DNA of 64,000 nt from Cymbomonas tetramitiformis (lineage: Eukaryota; Chlorophyta; Pyramimonadophyceae; Pyramimonadales; Pyramimonadaceae): positions 1-64,000 of the forward strand of contig LGRX02035256.1 of the NCBI GenBank assembly GCA_001247695.2, read 5' to 3'. The position numbers and the translations under genes are program-made. This document shows, piece after piece, positions 28,401 to 37,465 of this stretch. Numbering within the stretch: the first letter of the stretch is position 1; every line of letters begins with the position of its first letter. The notes under the pieces are model-generated. The model did not search any database, was not told the origin of the DNA, and saw only the letters and a program-made list of their open reading frames with translations.

Positions 28401-30769
28401 TTGAGTCTATCTCCAACATATGTTAAGTATGTCTCAGCTTCCGGTCCTTCTCTCATGTTGATCCTAGCTGTGCTATTGGCATGCATTCTCAAAAAGTTTT
28501 GGTTCACCGGCATTAGGGTTGAACCGTCCTGCAATATGTGATATTCATTAACTGATAAGGTCTTCAGTCCTGTTTTGTCTGGCATGTATGTCCCTTCTTG
28601 ATTCTTGGTGTACATCTTCAGTTGTAAAGTGCCCAAGCCGGTGTCATGTCTCTGAACTGTGACTAGCTTCATCCCTTCCTGGCCCATTCCTGTCCCTTTC
28701 CAGCACATCATGCCCTCCTCCGGGGCTTGCGGTGTGTCTCTGTATTTGGTTTTAACCTTCCGCAGTTCTGCCCCTGACGAGTCACATATAACCTCTGCCT
28801 GGAGGGCTAAAAACCAAGATGGAGGTTCTGTTCCTTGTAGGCTATGCTTTGCCCTCAATTCTTCCCAGCTAAGCATAAGCCCTCCACAAGACTGAAGAAA
28901 GGAACCCATGTATCTAAGATTCCGGGTTGCAACTAGCATACTTATCTTCTCATACACAGGCTTCGGGAGTGACGAGTAAAGAAAGGTCTGTAGTTCCTCG
29001 TAGTCCTGTAGGGTTGAATGCTTTGTGTCTATAGAGTATCCATATTTTGACAATATGTAGCTCACCCGTTTGAACCAGTTCCCGCCTTTATCCGTGGCTT
29101 TTTTGAAGGGGAGGTGGTGGGATAAAGGAGAGCCCTGAATTTTTAGTTCCCTCGCTTCTCTTTCCATAACATAACTTGCCATTCTGCTCCATGTGCTGCT
29201 GTTGTCTCTGTACAAGTGTGCATTCGGTGTGCCGTGTGTTCCTTGTATGATCTGGTCACTCCAATATTCGTATTCTGTTGTATTGCATAGTGTGATTAAG
29301 GTTTCCGAGATGCATGTAGCATGGGCAATGTCTGTTACATTGTCAATCCCCAGTCCTCCTAGTGCGGCCGGTGTCCAGACTAATTGATGGTTTGTGTCTA
29401 TGGGACAATTTAAGTATCTCAAGACAAAGTTTGCTATTGTGCCATCAATTTCTTTTGCTACATTGTTTGTTTCCGTGCTAATGGTCGATGTAACTTTTAA
29501 GGGATATGCCATTCTTGGTACAACAACCGCATTGATTATGTAACGAAGCTGATTCAAGTTTAAGGTTTGTGTTTGAACTGACAGCAGGCTTTGGGTGAGC
29601 TTATCCATGAGTATCTGTTTTTGGTGTTCCCATCCGCCATCCAGCGCAAACCAAACCCCTAAGTATCGGTTTGCCTCAGTTCTGTTGCTATATTCAAGAT
29701 AGGCAGGGGTCTTGGGCGGAAGCCATTCGGACCATGTGTTGGGCCCTTCCTCTCCGTCTTCGATTTTCAGCATACCTCCGGACATGAGTTTCTTTTCCAA
29801 CTCAATATGCCCTTCATATGCTTTGCCCCTCTGTCTTGCAGGTTTCCTATGGGAGTACTTAGATTTTTTGGCATTAATGGGAATCCCTATGAACCTCATG
29901 AACTCATTGATCACCCCGAGCATGTCCTGTACTTCCTCTTTTGATTTCCCTATCAGGATGATGTCATCACAGAAGAATCTGGCAAAAATGTTAGGCGGTG
30001 AATTCATGTTCAGCCATTTTCTGTTCTTCTGGGGTGAAGTAGCTCCCGGGTTTCTGGTAGCATCTCTTGGTTTCTCCAGGGCATACCCGTAGGTCTGTTT
30101 CATGGGGTTCTTCCCGTTGGCCCTTTCTGCCAGCCAAATGGCCAATATGTCCATGATTGCCACAAACCTGAGGGGACTTAGGACTTCTCCTTGGGGCACC
30201 CCACATTCAAGCATCCATTCATCTGTCATGCCTTCAGATGTGAGGACTGATCGGGATGCTTCGGATGTGATGTCCGAGATGATTGTAATGATGTTTTCGG
30301 GCAATCCTATTTTCTCCAGTGCTAGTTTGCTCATCCAAAATTCTGCTCGGTCAAAAGCTTGTTTAAGGTCCAGGTAGACAACATGCAATTCCTTGTCGAA
30401 TCTGTTAGCATCGGAAATAACTTCATTTAGGACTTGCAACGAATCCTCAATGTTTTTATTGGGTAAGAAGGCATCTTGGATTGGGAAAAAGACCGGATGT
30501 TTGGATAAAGCCTTCTTTATTCTATTTGCAATGATGGAATTGAACAACTTCATGCCTGTTTCCAGCATGGTGAGTGGTCTGGAATTATCTGAGGTGCACG
30601 GTTTGCTTGGATCTTTGGGGATCGGTTGAATGAAGCCCGCTTTTGCTAATCTTGGAAAAGAGCCTGTCCTCAAAATGTTGTTAAACATTTCAAGTATTAA
30701 TTCCTGGAGGTTTTGGGGTCCCTGTATCCATTGTGCATAATGCATTCCCGATGGGCCTGGGGCTGTGGA
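25450..30769 (-). mobile_element. LINE copy 2, 5'-truncated, minus strand
   Basis: Homologous to LINE copy 1 from about position 3548 to its 3' end. The junction is at about 30769, at the start of the RT domain. The 3' end (plus-strand left side) carries a longer TAA/ATT tail at 25450-25466. 5' truncation with a simple-repeat tail is typical of target-primed reverse transcription. It lacks the chromovirus. No TSD is evident. Confidence 0.93.
25757..30745 (-). CDS. LINE polyprotein, 5'-truncated copy (RT, RNase H, Dam-like)
   Basis: 1662 codons from the first ATG inside RT (MHYAQWIQ); the frame is open back to the truncation point, so there is no native start. It contains RT (GVPQGEVLSPL, FCDD), RNase H (FASDGSL, WIRGHNND), the Cys/His cluster (CRTCGATTQC...) and the Dam-like GNPPF domain. 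It differs from copy 1 by scattered substitutions only, for example YKR/FKR and GAGAP/GVGAP. It has no frameshifts, so the insertion is young. It lacks APE and the Ulp1-like region and cannot move alone. Confidence 0.9.
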   Translation of the reverse strand: MHYAQWIQGPQNLQELILEMFNNILRTGSFPRLAKAGFIQPIPKDPSKPCTSDNSRPLTMLETGMKLFNSIIANRIKKALSKHPVFFPIQDAFLPNKNIEDSLQVLNEVISDANRFDKELHVVYLDLKQAFDRAEFWMSKLALEKIGLPENIITIISDITSEASRSVLTSEGMTDEWMLECGVPQGEVLSPLRFVAIMDILAIWLAERANGKNPMKQTYGYALEKPRDATRNPGATSPQKNRKWLNMNSPPNIFARFFCDDIILIGKSKEEVQDMLGVINEFMRFIGIPINAKKSKYSHRKPARQRGKAYEGHIELEKKLMSGGMLKIEDGEEGPNTWSEWLPPKTPAYLEYSNRTEANRYLGVWFALDGGWEHQKQILMDKLTQSLLSVQTQTLNLNQLRYIINAVVVPRMAYPLKVTSTISTETNNVAKEIDGTIANFVLRYLNCPIDTNHQLVWTPAALGGLGIDNVTDIAHATCISETLITLCNTTEYEYWSDQIIQGTHGTPNAHLYRDNSSTWSRMASYVMEREARELKIQGSPLSHHLPFKKATDKGGNWFKRVSYILSKYGYSIDTKHSTLQDYEELQTFLYSSLPKPVYEKISMLVATRNLRYMGSFLQSCGGLMLSWEELRAKHSLQGTEPPSWFLALQAEVICDSSGAELRKVKTKYRDTPQAPEEGMMCWKGTGMGQEGMKLVTVQRHDTGLGTLQLKMYTKNQEGTYMPDKTGLKTLSVNEYHILQDGSTLMPVNQNFLRMHANSTARINMREGPEAETYLTYVGDRLNDLFRARCNNSCAADNSEFSCPSASEDEEQGAQDEADKRVSFDFASDGSLYKSSSFASCGAAYMRFEEGDPTPVMSKHNIPREAPITSPTAGIIDNIHKPSSTTAEILGLRKLLQDRKHEILNTMVPLTHVIDSMATINAVNRDPGTLNVRDLMQEPNRRDLVAIRLILEELGFYNTMGQAKLLIKWIRGHNNDRLHDKVDRTAKRAAFRYSGRQLRFDEDGDLDFSLFFHEQSITGGIRNHIRRLQRLSHHKKWKDMHGQGRALRLLEENHVKPIKDVSKIASKYFTAYRCRELTGLQASPHRAHRMGIGESPTCRTCGATTQCTYTHIQLNCPGEGNKLHQLRENQQEEMKETIRKATVGDPRLIIEGSNTRGGIISPSEIFPLAEIDNDLTASRPLAALPEASMYRLSNTRKGTVAVASAPIDTNSDGSHNFQDLQYIKKKEFWKLVEWHRLTTDTPQTSISNYAQRANDIHSALIACNTESGDPKNCYAIRRDLLDIIIDERGLGKDGCELFCNPVNSHPGIKSRRCIPTAAMKGALRPFCHKGKIGWDGLARDAYVNSVTGKGKKVYGNPPFDGGVLREASAVMQTLSRGLEAARTSEGFEGIWILPLSPKNLKKWTGKGFKLIFKYPRGTIPFIPHDYWSGKGPYTMPGEGCYKDKYSDVVILSIDSESMGCPVSKKLDNEKMQYKLLQWFINVVPHKKITPKLLKETGLHPDMIEQALSEKDCLLPPRLCPWVGGRNNVEQRNQYPGAHLDGGHRNAGGTPFLNAVEWPEELALMGYLPEGFGKVLKGIGVPHRGVKTLLKKLSRMCRRHARERCILHETGALPESGIVEEAPNIQELCTENRKVTDVVKAAGEMLGSYVNPHPPPSPHGVGAP

Positions 30770-31301
30770 AAAAATCGAGTGTTTAGTAGGCTTTGTTTAT
30801 GAAGCGAACGGGCATATCATTTTTAATTCCATAATATTACGGAACTTGCTCGCGCAGCCACGATCGCCAACCGTCACTTGAGACCGTACCTACAAGGACC
30901 ACTCCGTCGAATTTATAAATTCGACGGACCCATTTACGTACGACAATCGTACTCTGGTATTCCTTTATTCGATACGACATCCGGAATTATATTCCGAATA
31001 CGCAGACGGGTCATCAAGCGTTTATTTTCCCGTACTCAAGGTCATTGCGCCGGTATTGTAACCACGTGCTCGGAGTGCAACGCTTTATCGAAACTCAATA
31101 CAGCGATTAACCCACTCGGCTAAGACGACGGGAAATGGTATACGGACATTGCACCGGGGATCGATCCAGCACGGTCGAAGTAATATTTCAACTTATTCCG
31201 GCTAGCTATCCACTCGGCTAATCCACCATGGCAATGAATCTGACAGGTATGACATGTATGACATGTATGACACATATGTCATCGGTCATGACCCTGACAA
31301 T
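30770..31301. other. Intergenic segment, no gene seen
   Basis: Flank of LINE copy 2. No repeat is shared with the rest of the window apart from GACATGTATGACA-type short repeats at 31245-31275. No coding frame with recognisable similarity. Confidence 0.5.
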
Positions 31302-31454
31302 ATGCATACAAACTTTGAGGAGCATCGAGGTGTGATAAGTTTTAGACTGATTTATCTTTTTGGGTTTGTGGCGCCATCGCGACCTCTTGGGATTTGGAAG
31401 TCAAGGTTGAGCATGCCAACCTTGCTTGGGTTCGAACCCAACCACATCGAAGTC

Positions 31455-31849
31455 TGAGTCCTTGTCGTGCTTCAGGGAACTAAAATGTGTACATCTTAGC
31501 AATATTTGTGGAAAGTCTCGTGCGCTAGAACAAACGGGAAGCCCTTGGCTGTTCGGCATTGTATTGGGTTTGGGTCCATTCGAGCCCAAACCCAATAAAT
31601 CTGCCAAAGAAATAAACCGATCATTTCGCGAACAATGTATCTCAGTCCTTGAGCTTCAAGAAACTTAAAGAGATATATCTCGAGAATATTTGTGGAAAGT
31701 CTCGTGCGCTAGAACGCACGGGAAGCCCTTGGCTGTTTGGCATGTATTGGGTTTGGGTACATTCGAGCCCAAACCCAATAAATCTGCCAAGGAAATAAAC
31801 TGTTTGTTTCGCAAACAATGTATCTCAGTCCTTGTGCTTTAGGGAACTT
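31455..31849. repeat. 183-bp tandem repeats, copy A (about 2 units)
   Basis: Units begin near TTGTGGAAAGTCTCGTGCGC and each contains the inverted repeat ATTGGGTTTGGG...CCCAAACCCAAT. The same unit recurs about three times in copy B (38149-38720). Confidence 0.85.
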
Positions 31850-32169
31850 TCATGAAGGATACAATCGTGCCGCACAGGCCGCGCGCCCCCAACAGTCGCG
31901 CCGCCCATAGCCGCGCGATGCCCCAACAGAGAGCGCACCGCAACGGCAGATTGGGGGAAAAGTTGTATCCTTCGTGTTTCACTCTTCGCCGCCTACGTGG
32001 CACCGTGGGGAGTCAGTACTCTGTACCGCACCAGAAATCGCCATCATTAGCCAGAGTAGCTCAACGGCAGAGCGCTCGTCCAAAATGCGAGAGGTCACGG
32101 GCTCGATCCCGGCCTGGCTCACCTTTTTCGGGCTTCTGGTCTAGCGGTACAGTTTCTGTTTCCCCATGA
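31850..32169 (+). mobile_element. 320-bp tRNA-like insertion in foldback copy A
   Basis: Absent at the matching place in copy B (near 38720) and flanked by 5-bp direct repeats AACTT (31845-31849 and 32170-32174). Its ends are short inverted matches TCATG...CATGA. An internal 11-bp inverted repeat GAAGGATACAA / TTGTATCCTTC lies near 31855 and 31966. It contains a tRNA-like sequence (32048-32121) and a second A-box-like TGGTCTAGCGG at 32137. It could be a SINE or a MITE that captured a tRNA. Confidence 0.6.
32048..32121 (+). tRNA. tRNA-like sequence with A and B boxes, probably a tRNA-derived pseudogene or SINE head
   Basis: A box TAGCTCAACGG and B box GGCTCGATCCC fit the RNA polymerase III consensus. 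A 6-bp acceptor-like pairing (AGCCAG with CTGGCT), a D stem GCTC/GAGC and an anticodon stem CTCGT/GCGAG are visible. The anticodon loop CCAAAAT lacks U33, the T stem pairs poorly, and there are two extra bases between the acceptor and D stems. A functional tRNA is therefore doubtful. Confidence 0.35.
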
Positions 32170-32533
32170 AACTTGAAGATATATATCTTGGCAAAATATC
32201 AGCGTAGTTTCGTTTGCTAGGAAGCACGGGAAGACCTTGACTGTTTGGCATTTGTTGGTCTGGGTAAATGAAAACCCAAACCCAAAAAGCTCTTTGTCAT
32301 GAAGTGACCTTCTCGTACATACTTGACGACAATCCTTGCGCGCAAGATGGTGAACTAATATTACTCTCAGCAAATTTAGTGCAAAGTTTCGTGCGCTAAC
32401 ACAGAGGACTTCGATGTGGTTGGGTTCGAACCCAAGCACGGTTGGCATGCTCAACCTTGACTTCCACACCCCAAGAGGTCGCGATGACGCCATAAACCCA
32501 AAAAGATAAATCAGTCTCTAACTTATCACACCT

Positions 32534-32789
32534 TACCGGAATATCCTAGTTCACTAGATATCAGAGGGTCCCGAACTGTGTGGATAAAACTCTGATAAGA
32601 TAATAAACCCTAAGCTAGATATACCCGGAACGGTCTCGCAACGGTCTCGGATACTAGCCTACCTGTGACACAGCGTGTGTCACAGCACGAACCTATAGAT
32701 CAGTCAGCGGTCCAGTGTTGGTCCTAGGGGTCTGTCATAGGGGCCTGCACCGGGACTCCCAGTCAGGGCTGCCTATACAGATTCCAGCA
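32534..32789 (-). repeat. 3' LTR of Gag-only element
   Basis: Matches 35796-36049 with a few substitutions and indels. It contains a perfect 10-bp dyad CTGTGACACA / TGTGTCACAG and a doubled ACGGTCTCG motif. The adjacent interior (GGGGTGGTG on the minus strand) is a candidate polypurine tract. Confidence 0.9.
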
Positions 32790-33109
32790 CACCACCCCAG
32801 CACTGTGGGTGGTGACTGTCTAGGAGAGTCAGAATGTTAAGATAAGTTAGGGTAGGAGCTAGGGTGACAAACCTAACTGCCAATTCAACTGTGCCATTCT
32901 GATACACAAATTGAAACCCTCTAGCCGGCACAAGTGCAGAAACACACAGGCATACAGGTCCTGCTAAACTACTGAAAGGCACGGTGCCAGCAAGTCAGAT
33001 TAACGGATATAAGGAGTCAAAGTAAAAGCCAATTGAAGACCATGTTGAGGTCAAAGCACATCTCAGCACACCACCAGAAGGTGGTGCACTGCCAGAACCA
33101 GGAATAAAA

Positions 33110-35644
33110 CTACTCGGGGTCAAAGATCAGAGGAGCACCGTCACCACAACGTCCACCGTAGCAGCCCTCCAGCGGGTCAGGCGGCAGTAGCACTGCCGCA
33201 GCACCCAGGGAGTGCAGCACCGCATCCAGTGTGACGGGGTCCAGCTCGGAGATACCAGAGTAGATGCACAAGTCCCCCCTGCACAGCACAGGCTGCGGAG
33301 CAGCCCGACCCGATACCTGCACAGATCCGACGTCATTGGCCGCCGTGTAGGCGGCGGTCCCCACTCCCATGATAGAAATCAAGAGAATAAAGGAGAGCAC
33401 AAAGGGCATTCCCCACAAGCCAGCGTGGGCAGGGAATCCCCACGGAGGCTTTCCACAGCCGTAGCTGCGGGGAGCACCGGCATGCCAGTCACCCAGAGCA
33501 CCACCAGAGCTAGGTGCTCGGGCTGCGGGCGTCGACGAGTGATTCGCCGAGATGGCCGAGGCCCGCGGCTTCACGACGAAGCTGCCGTCAGCGAGGTCCT
33601 CGTAATCGTCCGTGTCGTACCCCGTGAGATCAACCTGTCCGATGGCGGCGTGGTTCACGGTCTGAACGAACCCAGCGAACTCACCGTCCGCGTCCGCTGT
33701 GGTGGTTACCCGCGCCGATTGAAGTGGCGCGGGCTTCACATCTTCTCCCTGCGAGACAGGCATAGCAGGGGCCGGCACGGCGGATGCCGATGCCGCCGCA
33801 CCACCTGCCGGAACCTGCTCCTCCGGTGTGGCCACCGCTGCGGCGGGACCGCACACCAGAGCCGAAGCCTCCTGCCCGATGCCGGCAGGAGGCGGGAAAG
33901 ATGCGTGAGTGTAATGCACCTGCGGGTTGGCCGCGGAGTGAACCTCCGCAGCAAGATCGTCGAGCCTGCGGAGAATGTCGTCTCCCTCGGAATCCGGCTG
34001 CTGCTCCACGGTGAAGCCGTAGGCGGACACGTCAATGCCGCCCACCGCTCCCGCACAAAGCACCGCGGGCGCCCCGTACGCGGCTGCCGCACGTGCGAAG
34101 GACTCCGCCCCGTCATCCGCCGCCTGCTGGAACAACGCACACATGGCGAGTGCGTGCACCCCCTCTGCGTCCTCCTCGTCGATGGGAACGCAAAATGCCG
34201 CGGCAGAGGTGGGCGGGTGTTGGCGCCCGCCCAACGGGCAGTCGCGGTAGAAGTGATACGCCTCACCTTTGCCCGCCTTCTTGCACCTACCGCAGAACGG
34301 CTTGGCCCGTTGATCGTCGCGGTCGAATCCCACCGGTGGGGCCTTGTGGGTCCCCACACGGAATCCTCGCGGCTGCTGCCCCCTCTGCTGCTGCTGCCGC
34401 TGCTGCACCCGCTCCCGCCGTTGACGCACAACCGGAGCGGCTTCACCTTGTTGCCGCTGAACGAGCTCCTTGAGCTCCGTGATCTTCTGGAGAAGGGCGT
34501 CGTACTCGCTGCTGGAAAGGTGTGCGGAGACGCCATCCGCGCCCGAAGCCACCTTCCCCCCGCCCGTCTGTGCCCAAGCCTGGTAAATTTCCACAACCAT
34601 GGAACGGAGCGAAACCAGTGACACATGAGCCAAGTCAGCGGTCATGGGATAGCGGACCTTCACCGCAGCGTAGAAGGTCGGGTCGAGTCGGGTGTAGAGG
34701 CTCAATTTCCTCGTGGCCTCGGTCGGCGTCCAGTCGGAAGCTCGGTTATCCCGCACCAAACGTTGTTCCTTAGCCAAGATCGGCTGCGGGTCAACGTTTG
34801 CGGGATAACGCAACGCGGCGTGCTCCTCCTGCTGTGACTCTCGTAGTGCCACCGGCACACAACCCTTGATGATGTCGACAAGGGCTCGCCGTCCATCTCG
34901 GTCAGTCGAAGAATCGGTACCAGTGAGCCAGACGTAGGCGTTGCTGTGCTTCTCCACCACGAGAGCCAGAACGTCGTATAAGAGGCCATTCACCTTGTTG
35001 ACCACCGGAGCCAGAGGGTCGTCGAGGTCAAAGGCACACAGTTCCAGTCCGGCCGACTGGAACTCCGTACGCAGCTGCACCACCAGGTCGGACAGAAGGC
35101 CAGCGTCGTCCGCACCGCGGAAATGACGTTTCTTGTCACCAAGAATATCCTCACGGATACTCTTGGCCCAAGCCCGATGGAGTCGCGCTTTGTAGATCTC
35201 GTCGACGAGCTTGGACTGCTCCTGCAGGTAACGCCTGACGGCCACGTCCTCGTCTACGTTTGATGCAGGGTTGGGGGTAGGAACAAAAGGCGTAGCCGCT
35301 GTTGGTGTGTTCCGCACCCCGTCGATCAACCTCAAAGAGGCATCGATGTCACTGTCCCTCGTGAGGGACTTCTTAGATCTTGTTGTCATTCCCATTTCTA
35401 GAAACGCCTGAGGGGAGGCGGTACGCTGCAGCACGTTTGGGTAGGGACGCGGAGAAAATGCGACGTCACAGACACGGAAAGAGCGGCCGGGCCATGCAAG
35501 CGAGGGGCGAAGGAAGATGTCGCCGAAGTCAAAGGTGCCAAGGTCACCAGCCCAAAATACGGCAGCAGGCGGGGCCAGAGCGAGCAGAAAACCGTGAATA
35601 ATGAACATTGCGACGACGAAACCCAATCCAAGCCGGCACCCCAT
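33110..35644 (-). CDS. gag: Gag-like protein with variant zinc knuckle and C-terminal membrane segment
   Basis: 844 codons from ATG at 35644; an internal ATG (MTTRSKKSL, about residue 88) may be the real Gag start. Residues 1-25 are hydrophobic and signal-like. Residues about 100-400 are a helical capsid-like region. A Gln/Arg-rich stretch (about 405-435) is followed by a Cys/His motif C-x2-C-x9-H-x4-C (CGRCKKAG...YHFYRDC). An Ala/Pro/acidic linker leads to a strongly hydrophobic segment (FVLSFILLISIMGVG, about residue 745) and a short Cys-containing tail. No protease or polymerase motif is present. It probably packages the element's own RNA; a membrane-spanning Gag would be unusual. The family assignment rests on the zinc knuckle and on the LTR context. 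Confidence 0.78.
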   Translation of the reverse strand: MGCRLGLGFVVAMFIIHGFLLALAPPAAVFWAGDLGTFDFGDIFLRPSLAWPGRSFRVCDVAFSPRPYPNVLQRTASPQAFLEMGMTTRSKKSLTRDSDIDASLRLIDGVRNTPTAATPFVPTPNPASNVDEDVAVRRYLQEQSKLVDEIYKARLHRAWAKSIREDILGDKKRHFRGADDAGLLSDLVVQLRTEFQSAGLELCAFDLDDPLAPVVNKVNGLLYDVLALVVEKHSNAYVWLTGTDSSTDRDGRRALVDIIKGCVPVALRESQQEEHAALRYPANVDPQPILAKEQRLVRDNRASDWTPTEATRKLSLYTRLDPTFYAAVKVRYPMTADLAHVSLVSLRSMVVEIYQAWAQTGGGKVASGADGVSAHLSSSEYDALLQKITELKELVQRQQGEAAPVVRQRRERVQQRQQQQRGQQPRGFRVGTHKAPPVGFDRDDQRAKPFCGRCKKAGKGEAYHFYRDCPLGGRQHPPTSAAAFCVPIDEEDAEGVHALAMCALFQQAADDGAESFARAAAAYGAPAVLCAGAVGGIDVSAYGFTVEQQPDSEGDDILRRLDDLAAEVHSAANPQVHYTHASFPPPAGIGQEASALVCGPAAAVATPEEQVPAGGAAASASAVPAPAMPVSQGEDVKPAPLQSARVTTTADADGEFAGFVQTVNHAAIGQVDLTGYDTDDYEDLADGSFVVKPRASAISANHSSTPAARAPSSGGALGDWHAGAPRSYGCGKPPWGFPAHAGLWGMPFVLSFILLISIMGVGTAAYTAANDVGSVQVSGRAAPQPVLCRGDLCIYSGISELDPVTLDAVLHSLGAAAVLLPPDPLEGCYGGRCGDGAPLIFDPE

Positions 35645-35795
35645 AGCTGCGGCTCAGCCGCTCACCGCAAGCCGCTCATCTCATAATTCTCTACTAGTGC
35701 CCAAACGCGCTAACGCGCACCACCTCTCCGAGCGGCCGTTTAGCCAATCATGGCCAAACTAGCAAGTGGAATAAAGCGTGGATGGGGCCACGACC

Positions 35796-36049
35796 TACCG
35801 GAATATCCTAGTTCACTAGATATCAGAGGGTCCCGAACTGTGTGGATAAACTCTCATAAGATAATAAACCCTAAGCTAGATATACCCGGAACGGTCTCGC
35901 AACGGTCTCGGATACTAGCCTACCTGTGACACAGCGTGTGTCACAGCACGAACCTATAGATCAGTCAGCAGTCCAGTGTTGGTCCTAGGGATCTGTCATA
36001 GGGGCCTGACCGGGACTCCCAGTCAGGGCTGCCTATACAGATTTCAGCA
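35796..36049 (-). repeat. 5' LTR of Gag-only element
   Basis: 254-bp partner of 32534-32789. On the minus strand the interior begins GGTCGTGGCCCC; this does not match the initiator tRNA-Met primer, so the primer tRNA is not identified. Confidence 0.9.
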
Positions 36050-36608
36050 CACCTCGATGCTCCTCAAACTTTGTATGCATATTCAAACTTTCAAAGTGAG
36101 TTGAATAAAACGTGAGAACAAGGTGGGTCCGATGTGGTTGGGTGTGATCCCAAGCTAGGTTGCCCTAGACTTCCACACCTCAAGAAAGCGCGCCCCTCCT
36201 CGCCATCGGAAAACCTGCGACACAAGCTGCACAAAATGAGTATCGTGAGTTGGCACATATGCATAAACAAACTGAAAAATAGAAGCAGCCAAACACTTCC
36301 GAAATCCCTGTGCATAACACAACAGCCACGACATCGTTCCGCCCATGAGGCGAAGCGAAGGACCGTTGAGAAAATTATGAGCAGTAAATGTTGGTGCGCA
36401 GCTCTTTATCCTTGAGCTAGTCAACGCCAACGGCAATCGTATCCGCGATATCGATGGAAGATAAATAGATGATGATTTAATAATCCTGCAAATTATCACG
36501 ATGACACGCGAGACGATGCGAGACGATATGACCGTCACGCTGGTTCAGAATTTTTCCGGGATTGAGACGGAAACGACGTGTGAATTCCAGCGCGTATAAC
36601 CCTTCCCT

Positions 36609-37458
36609 TTTAAATTTATAGATCACCGTCAAAACTGAAATGGAATCAAATTATATACAAATACAGGACTAAAAATTCGTTTCGCACTTTTCATCTCTAC
36701 GACGCTAAAGATCTTCTCAAATTTATAGATCACCGCGAAATGATTCGCCTCACAATCATATCCACGACCCAACAACTTGATATTTCTAATTTGTAACACG
36801 TGTTTGCTACTGTTCTACCATCATGGTATTCGAGTTGTCTATGGACTGTAAACATTGTAGGCAGTTGACGTCGGTCGAATTGAGAAACATCATACGTCGA
36901 TGTTTGCCAAAAATCTGAAAACTTCTGAAGGGAGTCGTCGATGTAGAAAAATTGTCGATTTTTCTGTGGTTTCACCCTTCATGACAGTGAAAATGTGTAT
37001 AAATAATACTATACGTGGTTACTCGGAATGGGCGTTATATGTATGTATAAACGCTCGAAGCGGCCTTGACGATGAGCTTTTGTCCAGGGTCGATAAGCGC
37101 AATCACGCAATCACGCGAGGTATCGACGTTTTCCCTCTTTGTTGCACGTTTCCAGCCTGTTGCACATTTCCAAATGACGAGGTACCCTAAATATTATAAT
37201 TGAACGCCCCCATGTAAATAAATAAATAATTAAGGATAGTCGTAGTCTAGTCTCTACATAGATTGCATTCATAAATATAAATATAAATATAAACATAAAT
37301 ATATATTAATAATCTACCATACGCCGGAGCCAAGGATATGGCCGCCGTGGCCTATACTGTAGAGCATTTGATGACCAGGACGGTATCAACCACCCGGGGG
37401 GATAAAATATATATAACTTCAACTAAACACAAACATGGTAGGATGATAACCCGTTCAT
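36609..37458. other. AT-rich spacer between foldback copies
   Basis: No gene recognised. AATTTATAGATCACCG occurs twice (near 36615 and 36720). An imperfect ATAAAT microsatellite lies at 37270-37305. Confidence 0.5.
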
Positions 37459-37465
37459 TTCCACA

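Larger units (their letters stand above)
32534..36049 (-). mobile_element. Non-autonomous Gag-only LTR retrotransposon
   Basis: Two direct LTRs of 256 bp (32534-32789) and 254 bp (35796-36049) flank a 3-kb interior with one Gag-like ORF and no protease, RT or integrase. TSD is CACCT (32529-32533 and 36050-36054). The uninterrupted target is at 39081-39085 in foldback copy B. Read in Gag orientation the LTR starts TGCTG and ends CCGGTA, so the 3' terminus is TA rather than CA. It resembles TR-GAG-type elements, which must borrow Pol in trans. Confidence 0.9.
31302..36608. mobile_element. Foldback element copy A, left arm truncated, interrupted by two insertions
   Basis: Left-arm fragment 31302-31454, 183-bp tandem units 31455-31849, a divergent unit about 32170-32406, and right arm 32407-32533 plus 36055-36608. 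The arms are inverted copies of each other and match foldback copy B. The outer ~500 bp of the left arm is missing. Insertions absent from copy B are the 320-bp segment (31850-32169) and the Gag-only LTR element (32534-36049). Confidence 0.8.
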
